From Lytechinus pictus (Eukaryota > Echinodermata > Echinoidea > Temnopleuroida > Toxopneustidae), in assembly GCF_037042905.1 (NCBI RefSeq), contig NC_087258.1, positions 744,001 through 808,000 of the forward strand: 64,000 bases of DNA. The letters run 5' to 3'. Below are positions 20,110 to 32,300 of the stretch, one piece after another; the stretch's first letter is position 1; the number at the start of each line of letters is the position of its first letter. A program made the position numbers and the translations under genes. The notes under the pieces were generated by a model. That model was given only the letters and a program-made list of their open reading frames with translations. It had not been told where the DNA came from and made no database searches.

Positions 20110-23100
20110 CTGAAAGAGATTTAAGAGAAGATCATCTCATCAACATTATCGTTATGTTAACTTAAATTTGTTTGTCGAAAACGTACAAAAACCCATCAGC
20201 ATGATCAGCGAGACAAGTTAGATTGACTAGTATTGTTTACATAATTTCATTCGATTCCGATTTCTTGAAATATAATGTTAGCTTGCAAGCTAATTTTTTA
20301 ATTGATTTGAACAATCATTAATTATTGCACTTTCTGAATTTCAAAATCATTTATATATAGTTTTATGGAGTTTTCTTAATTTTTTTATTTTGTATATTAC
20401 AAACCAAATCTGTTCTATTACTAAATACTCACCGCTAAATGATCTGGAACCCTGGCTCGCATGCCTCTCTGATCCGGAGGGCCCCTCGCTAAAACATCAT
20501 TTAGAACCCGCTTAAAACTTTCCCTTATGGACGTCTCCCTTGGATCAACTGCATAGTGGCGCACACTCTCCGTGACATAATCCCTCTCAGTGACGTCATC
20601 CACTAGAGGATCATGGGATGATAATGGTTCAGCTACAGCTATAGGATTAGAAACCACGGATTGTGAAAATGGTCTGCTACTTCTTGTTCGGACGCTTGGG
20701 AAGTCTGATGTTTCATTCGAGGATCCTTCGTACATTCGGGCAAAGAACGCAGCAGGCTCGATCATTTGATGGTTCGCGTAGTTATATATCATTGATTCCT
20801 GAGAAAAAAAAACAGGCCAACGGTATACAATTAATACAACTGATAAATAAAGCTGGTTGTTTCCATTTATTAAATAATATGTGAAGGCAGTGGAGTAGAT
20901 ATCAGTTCCTATGGTCCTGAATTAATTCGTCGCCGAAACACGGCTCGCTAATTTTACGAGGTTGCTAAAGCTGTAGTCACATTTCATTACGGTACCCGCA
21001 CAGCGAGTAGAAAACAACCGTTCAATATAATTCCATACGTTTATCCTGGTAAAAGAATAAAATAAAAACATGAAATAAAATCGCGGTTAATTCATTAAAA
21101 TGACTGTTTCAAACTCGCCTTTTAATACGACCAACGAAGAAGATACGTAAATGCGTAATACGACGGTTTTTAAAGCGAACCTTGCGATATCTGGTTGTCC
21201 ATTGCAAGTTTTGTTCTGAGGATTTGCAACTTTGGTTGATCATCTAAGTTTAGGAACAAAAGTCCCCCCAAATCGCTCAAGTTTTGTAAATGGACCGCCC
21301 TGACAGACAGGATTGACTGACGAATCTTTAAGAACTGCATGTCAGACTTATCCTGTACTACAAGGGGAACAATGCATGGTATTTGATTATCTGTAGATAG
21401 GCAAGGCATCCAACATATTTCCGACATCGCCTTCCTCGTCTACCCTAAAATAAAAGGTTCAATGTACCTCTGGCTTCTGATTGTAACGTCGACGCCGTAA
21501 AGGAATTAAGAATAGGCAGCAACAGCACAGTGCAAGAAGAAGACCAGCGGATAGACATCCGATCGAAATTACTACAATCTGCCAAGTTTCTGCATTAAAG
21601 ACAAAGAATAGAGCGTGGGACTGGAGTTGTTATTATATTTCATTCAGCAAACATGATTCCAAAATAAAACATCGTAATCACTTGGCTTTTGTTCTCGAAG
21701 CTGAAAATATTAATGAAAGGGCTTTTATTTTACTGTATTTTGGGGTTAAAGCAAAGAGATCATGGGCATGGTTTGGTATATAAGTTAGACAGAGAACGTG
21801 TAATGGTAAAGCATGTATGACGTATGTATATGACATTGGATACAATAGTGAGGGTGCGCGCGTGGGTGTATGGGCATTTAATTGGGCATTCATCATGTAT
21901 GTTATTTGACTTATCTGTAGAGCCAAATAAGGTCTACACTAAACGAAACTGAATTGAATGTAATATCTAAATATCTAAAGTAGATATATCACTACGTCAT
22001 CCGCCGAATTTCTGATGAACAATAAAACTTGTACTTTATCAAATTTCAAGCTAAAATTCTATTTCCATTCACATCTGTCCATGTTTCAATCCTCTCGTAC
22101 CTACTCTCCTACATACATCCTCTGTCTCTCACTCACACAAACACACGCACACACACACATCCTCACACATATCATGAAGCACCTATTAACCCTCCCTTAT
22201 TTTCCAAAGCTAAAGAAAATTTTACCTAGTGATGTGGAACTTATTTGCGATGGTGAGAGAGTCGTGCTGACCGATGAAGTGGTGGAATCAGTCCCATTTG
22301 TGACGCTGGTTACACCTGCACAAACATGTAACATGATATATTAAAGGAATAATGGAGTGCACAATCATCGACCTGTTTTCTAAATTCCACGTTAAAGGAC
22401 AAATCCACAAAATTCAACAAAAAAATGATTTGAATAAAAAGAGACAAATCCAACAAACATAATGCTGAAAACTTCATCAAAATCAGATATAAAATAAGAT
22501 AATTATGACATTTTAAAGTTTCGTTTTATTTCGGTCGGTATGCAAATGAGGGAAATGATGACATCACTTACTCACTATTTATTTTGATTTTTTTAATATT
22601 CTTATTTTCTCCCCATTGTCCTGTAAAAGAGAGTTTCATTTCCCCCTGGACATGTGGAATTACCATATTTTTTTTACATTTTATGGTTCATTCAAGTTTG
22701 TCCTTATTGTCAAATCTGTAAAAATTGAAGTATTGTATAATTCAAACAATAAAAACAAAATAAATAGTAAGGGACATCATCGATTCTCTCAATACATTAG
22801 CATGTTACAAAATTGTGCATATAACTATTTTGTGAAAAAAAAAGGAAAACTTTAAAATGTCCTAACTTTCTTATTTTACATCCGATTTTTGATGAAATTT
22901 TCAGCATTATGCTTGTCTGATATTTCTCTATTGAATCAAAATAGAATAACTGAGGTTGACTTGATCTTTAACTAAGGCCACGATCTAACTCTGGCTGTGC
23001 AAAAAATAGGGCAGCCGAACATGTCAAATTGCGTTTGTATTTATATCATACTCAGAAAGTTACGAAAGAATGGAGCGCCAAGTGTGATGTTAATTGAACC

Positions 23101-26100
23101 TGTACTGATCACAATTAGCAGTCCATAGTTGAACCACAATTATAGAATAGAACCCGAGTCCTCTACTTAGGCCACCGTTTCTTGGTGTCCCCTTTACCCT
23201 TCCCCACCCCCCCCCCCCCCCCGTGCGCGCTCTCTCTCTCTCTCTCCTACAGACACACTGTCACATCATTGTGCCAATAAATATTTATCAGTCATCCGAC
23301 CCGTGGTCTAAAAATATCATAAATATATCACAATGGAGACAAAATTACGAAAAAAATAAATTACCGATTGATGTAGAAGATGACGGCGAGACAGTGGTGA
23401 TGGGCCGCGTAGAAATAAAATCGGTCGAATTGGTGCCATTCGTGACAACTGCGGTAAAGACATAACCAGGATAACAATATGTTGTCAGAATATTATTGTA
23501 CAAAAAATACTGGTAAATACACATGAATTCCAAACATATGCAATATATATATATATATATATTACTTTTTTTTTTCATAACATAATAAACATAATATGCT
23601 AGCATTTTTGGCATGAATCATAAATAAAGAGTATTAAAAAGATAATTTCAGACAAAAATGATTAACTATATGATATTCACAATTTGCAGGAGAAGGATTG
23701 TCATCATAAGCAGATTGCTTGAAAAAATGACAATCCCAAACTTATACTAATTGAATTAATTAATACATTTATAAAACAGAATGGGCATACATTTTCAAAT
23801 ACGAAACATGAATTCATGCAATATTGTTGGGTATATTTCAATTATTACCATTATCATAATGGAAAGTCATTATCTTAATCCCTCTTGGCTTGAGGTCTTT
23901 TACTGGCCTTACTTACACTAACTTCCCTTTGTGTCTGCCTACTCCTTTTCTTTCATCCCCTTCACTAGCCTGATTGGTCTTCTCTACTCACTAATGCCCC
24001 TTTTGTCTCCTTGTTTCTAGTGTTGCTGTAGCTTGTTTGTGGTCTATATTATGGTTGTTCCACTTTATATGTTTGTCATTTTGCCTCCGACGAAGATTCT
24101 GCTAGGATCGAAAGCTTAGGCCCCTTTTTGACTTTCTAATTCACTCCATTGGCTCTCTTTTATTAGATAAGCACTTTTCAGCAGCTTCTTTTTGCCATTA
24201 TCATACTGTTATGATTGTTATTTTATCTTTGTACTTCATTTGGTTGTCCACGAAGTGAAAACAGCTTAAAGAACAGCTCTACTAATACATCCCTGGAATC
24301 ATAACTTACTCTTAAAAAAAATGTTAGTCTTCAAGATGTCAGGTCATAGAAAAGGAGGAAATGTTGGTACCTCTCAGGCATATCGTAGAACCTTACGAAA
24401 AAGGTTGGCGCAACCCTTTCCAAGGTCAATTTTGGCAAAGCAAAGTGATTAATCTAAAATGCACCTGCCATGCGACAAGTTTGTGTTAAGTTGATTTGGT
24501 TATTGAACTGTACTACTTACTTAGGGTGCATAGCCTCCCTGGTAGCTCAGGAAGGATGTCTTCATACTCGGGATCGCAGGCACATTTAAACCCACCAGCG
24601 TCGTTCAGATCAGTACACCTTGCATTAGTTGAACAATCATCCTCTCCCAACAAACATTCGTCAATTGCTTTTTTGAGAAAACAAAATATGCCGTGATAAT
24701 CAGTTTAAGCATCGGTGGCGCTATAAATAAATGCATTTGATATCCTTTTCCACACCGAAATACTGTTTTTTACGTGATGTATTCATAGAGCTCTCTCTCT
24801 CTTACTAAGGTGTTTATTTATAATCATATCTTGAAGTCCCCAACAAAACGTTTGGCGATTATAGCACAATTAATTTGGAGGCCAACATTGGATAGCACAT
24901 GGTCAATGCATTACAAAATATGCCCAACATTCGAGCACCAAAGTTTGTATTACTGTTTCCTAAGCCTGCAATCGTAACGTAGGAGGGGGAGCCTGTTTGT
25001 TTACTTTTTTTTTGGGGGGGGGGTACCGACTTCCCTATTGACTTAGCTGTCTTGCAATGAAAGTATCTAAAGGGGACTGAGCAAAAATCCAGGTAAAAGA
25101 AGTGGCTCCAATTTCAAGTAACATAAAATACTGAAGATTGTATTTTTAGAAGTACAGTTGTGCTCAAAAGTTAGTGAACCCCACCAAGAAATGCAGTCCT
25201 CCATGCTGATTGTTAAATGTAAACAAAAATAGTACAATATTCGGCGAGCCCAGAAAAACAAACTTTATTGAATGTGATATTTCATCACTTGACTTCCCAA
25301 TAAATATAAAAAACATGGCCGAACTTGAACACTTTGAATATGCTAATTTTCTGGTGTAGCTCGCGAACTTTTGATCACTATTGTATACAGTGCTTCACAT
25401 GGGTGTTTTCGGCATATGGTGTAAACCAAACAAGGTTAACCAAGTACCTGTCAAAAATGAACATGTATGATTCGTTCATAAAATGCCCAAAAGTGTTGTG
25501 TAATTTGCATGTCGCCTTTTTTTTTACTTTACCGTGTAGAATTTAACCCAACACGTATATTATTCAGCATGTGCATTAAAGGAGAAATATATTGATTATG
25601 AATGTGGTCTTATTATATATCAATGGAAAGGTAATGATGTGGGGATTATCAGTGGGTCATTCAAAAATAACGAAAATAATACACAAGGTGAAAATCTCCA
25701 ATTAAAAAACGCCAAAATGCCTCTCCGAAATATGCCTCGCATCTGTCTCTGAATTGACTCGAATTTGATGACGTCACTTTCTGTACGAGAGGCGCGATTG
25801 GCTCTCCCACGTGAAGCTCCACTTGCATGCAAAACATGTTGCGAGGGTACGTTTTCTCCACACTGTCACTGAATACTTCGATCACAAAATGAAAGAAAAC
25901 CCAGAATTTTATCTAGATTTGGATTTTCAAATTTATGATTTTGAAGATGAAGAGAATGATGATGAAATGAACAACAAAGTGACATAGATGGAGGTAAATT
26001 CGGGGGAATTACGCCGATGATGATGAGTCGGACAATTCAACTTGCAACACGATCACAATCACAAGTGAATATAATCCGAACCTGCATGAAGGCAAATCAA

Positions 26101-28655
26101 CTCAACGAATAGCAGCAGACGATATGCACCGACGATAAACTTCATGTGGCTGGGATAGATTGTCACTCGTTCTGTTATATGTAATTTTTATCTCATTAAT
26201 TTGACAAAATTACGAAACTCGGGGAATTATTTATCGATATAGAAATATAGTATCATCTCGTGTTATTCTTTAAATTACGACAAAACCTTTTTTGAAGGAA
26301 AATGTTGAGGTAAATTAGAATTAGATGTAAAAGGTCATTCCCAACATGCGCAGCTCGTATATGTTATCGTAAAACAAACCATCACAAACATGCCGTATTG
26401 CTTGCTCGCCTTGGCTGAGAGATTTATGCACGTGTTGCACAGCTCTCAATCAGCAAGGAATACCAGTACATGTGTTTGAGATGGTTTGTTTGCAATGACA
26501 AACAAGCATGCATACAAGCTACTCATTTTCGGGATGATCTTTTACATCTAATTTTAATTTACCTCAACGTTTTCCTTCAAAAAAGGTTTTATCGTAATTT
26601 AAAAAATAATACGAGATGTTACTATATCTTTATATAGATAAATAATTCCCCGAGTTTCGTAATTTTGTCAAATTAATGAGATAAAAATTACATCTAACAG
26701 AACGAGTGACAATCTATCTCATCCACATGAAGTTTATCGTCGGTGCATATCGTCTGCTGCTATTCGTTGAGTTGATTAGTGCCTTCATGTTCGGATTATA
26801 TTCACTTGTTTGTAAGTACAGTTATATCATTATTTTCCTTCTTCATAGTCACAGAGGTAAGAGACTCTGTCTGGACAGTGTGGTAATTAATTTTCATGAA
26901 TTCGATTTGGCCCGCGCGGTGTAGCTAGCACTTGTAGCAGCTACATGAGTTGGTAGCGAATCGGCATGTGATTGTGATCGTGTTGCAAGTTGAATTGTCC
27001 GACTCATCATCATCGGCGTAATTCCCCAACTTTACCTCCAACTATGTCACTTTGTTGTTCATTTCATCATCATTCTCTTCATCTTCAAAATCATCAATTT
27101 GAAAATCCAAATCTAGATAAAATTCTGGGTTTTCTTTCACTTCGTGATCGAAGTATTCAGTGACAGTGTGGAGAAAATGTACCCTCGCAACAGGTTTTGC
27201 ATGCAAGTGGAGCTTCACGTGGGAGAGCCAATCACGCCTCTCGTACAGAAAGTGACGTCATAAAAAAAATCCCCAATTTCGCGGACGTAATTCTGCGTGT
27301 TTGAAGCATTCAGAGAGAGAACTTTAAACTATCAATTAACTGAGTTTCATCGGTCTCCATGATAAATGATGTACATCATCGTGTTCTCCTTATTTTCTCC
27401 TTTAATTTGATATATGATTCTCCATTTTTACGATTTTCAATATATTTCTACTTTAAATAATCATAGCAATGAAAGCGCTGCATGCTATTACCCCGGCTTT
27501 AGCACTGCTAACCTGATCGGACGCTCTAGCATTCAAATAATTCCTTCCTACCGGGTACCCATTTACTACACTTGGGTGAAAAGTGGCAAATATAGATAAA
27601 CGCCTTGCCAAAGGACGCGAATTGTTCAAAGTCCGAAGACTAATCCACTGAGCCACAACACCTCTGCATTGGGAAAAGACAGTAGGAATGTCGTGGTCAC
27701 ACGTATGTCTCACCATTCACGTCAGCAGCATCCTGAGGTCTTGGGCTTAAGTACAGATTACTATTGCCACCAGCATTGAGAAGATAGTTGCTTCGTATCA
27801 ACTCTTCTTGAAGCATTGTAAGCACATCTAATGATATCCGTGATGTGTTGAAATGCACGTCATATACAGCATAAATACTCCCGTCTGCACCAGAGGCACT
27901 GCTCCCATTTGCATAAGATACAATTGTCGTTGTTACCACACTCTTTGTTGTAGGATGAAATAGATTGTACATCTGAGAGGATGATAAAAGTAAGAATAAC
28001 ATAATAGGCATTTATGTTGCACCATCTGGACATAATCTATTCCGAGGCGCATTGTTGTTAGCATAATTATGAAACATTATAGTTACTTATTCTGAATGTC
28101 AAATTATTTCAATTGAACTGTATCGTATACTCCAAAGTCACAATGTTAGGTATATATTCGTATTGGCTGGAAATTCGAGCCAACGTCCCTCCGACTGAAA
28201 GACGAGAGCCATAACTACTGACGATGACGCCATCAAACAACACTACTATTTGCAGAAGAGGTGCGTCTTTCGTGTTGATTTAAATGAATTGAAAGATGAA
28301 TGAGATTTTCAGAGGGAAATGAGTTCCATAGTGTAGGAGCTACAAATAATCTTGTTTCCTGTACGTTGTATCTGATATATTTCAATATCAGGGAGGATTA
28401 TTCTGTACTTACACTCTGTTGAATCGATGTAGATAAGGATGCGTAGCTATTACTGAATGGATCAAGGAGACTAATATCAAAAGTAGCTACCTCTCCGTTG
28501 ATTTCAAAAATTCTTATCGTAAAACGAAATGTCCAGACACCTGTAATAGTTAACAAAAGCCGATTATACAAGTTCTTTACAAAGAAAAATGGGTACATGA
28601 TCATGAGTATTTTGTTGCAATTTTGAGATGCAGAAATGATGACTTTATGAATGAG

Positions 28656-28687
<32 letters not shown>

Positions 28688-28977
28688 CATATGAGAGAGT
28701 CCATAGGAGGTCATTTCGAGCAAATCGGGAAAAAATTGACTTTTTTTATTGGGAAATTAAAGTATATTTGGCCGAAAGACATCAGAGAACAGCATAAACA
28801 AATTTAAGTACACATTTTTTATGAACATTAATATTCACGTTATTTATGGGCGGGGCCCGGGTTCGATTCCCGGAAGAGACATTTTTTGGCATCACCAATT
28901 TTTCCAAAGGGCAGATAGCTCTGGGTAACATTGACGTAAGCTACTCCTAGCATTGTTCTCTTCATTCCAATATATAT

Positions 28978-29040
<63 letters not shown>

Positions 29041-29332
29041 ATATCAGGGGCGGATCCATGATTTTTCGAAAAGTAGGTACATTTTCCCGCGGAAAAAAAT
29101 GACTAGCAAAAAAGGGGGGTTGAAACAAAATATTTTTATATTTTTTCGACCACGAAAAAAATGACAAGCAAAAAAAGGGGGCACGGGCCGCGTTCGATTC
29201 CCGGCAGAGACATTTTTCGGCATCACCAATTTTTCCAAAGGGCAGATAGCTCTGGGGAATTATAATTGAAGATACGCCTTCCATTGTTCTCTTTTTAATA
29301 CATTTCTCTCACAAAATAATATATTCATATAT

Positions 29333-29386
<54 letters not shown>

Positions 29387-32300
29387 GTGTGAAATTATAC
29401 ATGTAATACAGCTTTGGCAACTCTTTTATTTAAATATTTTGTGAAAGAAATGTATGAAGAGAACAATGGTAAGCATAGCTTATATCAAGGTTCCCCAGAG
29501 CTATCTGCCCTTTGGAAAAATTGGCAATGCCGAAAAAATGACCTGCCGGGAATCGAACCCGGGCCCCCAGCTTTGAACGCCGGTGCCTTAACCACTAGAC
29601 CACAGAGACGGGTTAGTGGCCAGGGCGACCCCGATCCGACTGACCGTCAGATAAACAGATTTCATTGTAAATTTAAATTCTACTTTTTCTAAATATATCC
29701 ACTATACTTCAAAAACGGGTGGCTACCTTTTTAGCGTTTTATACGTTTTAAGTAAGATTTGATAACGGAATTTTAAATATGTATTTACTTGTGCAGATTC
29801 CTTGGTAATCTCTCTGCGTTCCTGGTCTACATATACACTCTTCGTTCTCACATGTTTCTGTACTGTAGTCACACGTATTGTTACAAGGCGCTGAAAAAGA
29901 AAAAAAATATGTAAAAATTCGGGCGTTTTATATTGTGACATCTCACCTATGTGTTAATTCTGAGAGATAAGAGAACAAATAATGGTATCGAAGTTATTTC
30001 GAACGTCACTACAGTACGCTAAACGTCACTAAACACTACAGCGTTCTTTATAGGATCTAAGTTATAGTCGAAGTTCTAAAGATTATTCCCTAATGTTCCT
30101 TCCGCTTAGAATTTATCAATGAGTTAGATAAACATTTTGAATATTTTGACTTCTCTCGCGACGCGTCCTTTTTTTTGTGCTTTCCGAAAAAAAATACCTG
30201 ATTGATCCACAAGTCCGTCATGATAATGAACGTGCGCGGCGAATGCATTATGAAACACACGAATCTAATGCATTGCATCATTCGGATGACTTTTATTTAA
30301 AAGGCAATTTTGATATACCCCTTATGCAGATTAAGATTGTTGGTTATTCGTTACCCCTTCCATAATGTCCATTATCGTGAGTGCTACGGTAAGATTTGAA
30401 CCCCGGACCCTGTGGTTCAAAGTCTGAAGTCTGAAGCCACAACACCTCTACAATAACGCAGATATACGTCAAATCTACCAGCAAAATCCACTTCGGAAAC
30501 GCAGCTAGAATCTATCTACCTTCATCTTGATATTACATTCGTTAGTAATGCCCTTCGTAATAAAGCTTTGTCTTTTTTTAATGTACTTAATTGAAGTGTG
30601 GCGTTTTGATCAGAATCGGCACCATTAGCATGATTAGCAACAAATCCAACCCGGACTGGCGATTTTTCAATGGATCTATCTTATTATGCAGCATCCCCTA
30701 ATAACCATGGATGGTAAAGCTCAATTGTGATTACGAAAGACCTAACAGGGATTGCTCAGGTCGTTCTGGAAGTAGAAATTAGTAGTTTTTATTTCCGTAT
30801 TAAAAACATATAAAAGATAAAATACAGTGGATTGCCCACATTCAGCTCGACTGGCACAGTCATGCTGATCGTGTGGTAGGTAATAAACATTATAACTAAA
30901 ATTGATACAAAATTTGTCAAATTTACTCTTAAACTCCACTCCGAAAAAAAAAAATAATAAAAAAAGACCTTGTCAGACACGTAAATGCTAAATGACGTCA
31001 TTACATTAAATTGCTACTTCAATGTAACGCAAAATCATTCTCCTGAATAGCTCAAAGGGGTACTGACAATAATTACACATAAATAGAATAAAAATCATCA
31101 AGCACTAGTCGGAAAATTAAATCAAAATTACCATATCTTACATTCCCACATTTTATCAGACAAATATGAAAATATCAAATCATGTTTATTTCATATTTTC
31201 ACTCATGTGTCTCCCGTATAATAAAATAAGTTGTATCACTGACTAAATGTATCATTCCGTAAATCAGTTGTCAATTCATTCCTTTTCTTTACTTCTCAGA
31301 GAACAGAATTTGAATAAACATAACTTCATGCAATAAAATACAAAATATTGGGGTTATGACATCAGTTTCTTCAGTATTCATAAAGACATACAAAGAACTG
31401 TTTGTTCGAAACAATCCGCATCTCTCATAACTTCATCATTCTTTGTCCGAGTTTGATTTTTTTTTAAAAAAACCAGCGTTTTGTTTTTCTCGCATTTCTT
31501 TATTTGTACAAATCCTTTTAATTTCAGTCTGGAGTAACCCTAAATTACAGTTCATCTTTTTTTCTTTCTCTGTATGTGAGGCGATAAAAGTGTCTCCTGC
31601 TATGCTGCAATCTACCTTTATCTTACGCCTCGTCTCAGAATATAATTGTACACATAGCCATTGTTTATCTCACAGTACGATTTCTGAATCTAAAGGCATT
31701 CCCCTTACCTCTACACAAGCCGTCTGTGTGACTTCGCTCCGTGCCTGGAAAACACTCACATTGGTGTTCTGTTTGAGATCCATCACAGAGCTCATTCACC
31801 GCACACATCACATCCCCGCATCTGTTTAAGTCTTGAGAGAAAAAAAAGGAACGATTCGTAAAATAGTCAACTACCGACCTTCAAGATCAAGAATATATTC
31901 CACTCATGATTGCATCCGGTATAGCTGTATTATAATATCCAAACACACACAGGTTCACATGTAATCATTATAAAATAGCTCTAATCTAAAAGACACCGAC
32001 TTCATTATTTTTCATTTCTATCTCAAATTTGTCGGTACCAAAAAACGAGTAGAACAGCTTAGGGATTTCTTTAGCTTTTTTTTTTTTTAAATATCAAGCA
32101 TGCTTAATTGTAGGGGATAATCGATAATGAACAAATAATTTATATATTGTTTATTAAATAATCCATTTGTTGCTAATTACCTTCAGTGATGACAACGATA
32201 TGCGGAGTTGTGGGTGGAGAAGGTGTTACTTCCTTAGTCGTTCGTGCAGTTGCTGATACATCATCAGTAGCTGATGTTAAAGTAACCATTAGAGTGGAAT

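Noticed and set aside
24090-24135. Hammerhead-ribozyme-like text (CCGACGA, 5-bp stem, GAAA)
   Set aside because: The first core box needs CUGANGA but reads CCGACGA, and no properly placed stem with a UH cleavage site could be found.
29539-29609. Functional tRNA gene
   Set aside because: The acceptor stem is mismatched, the anticodon is not Glu, and a conserved SINE body follows that is shared with two truncated copies.
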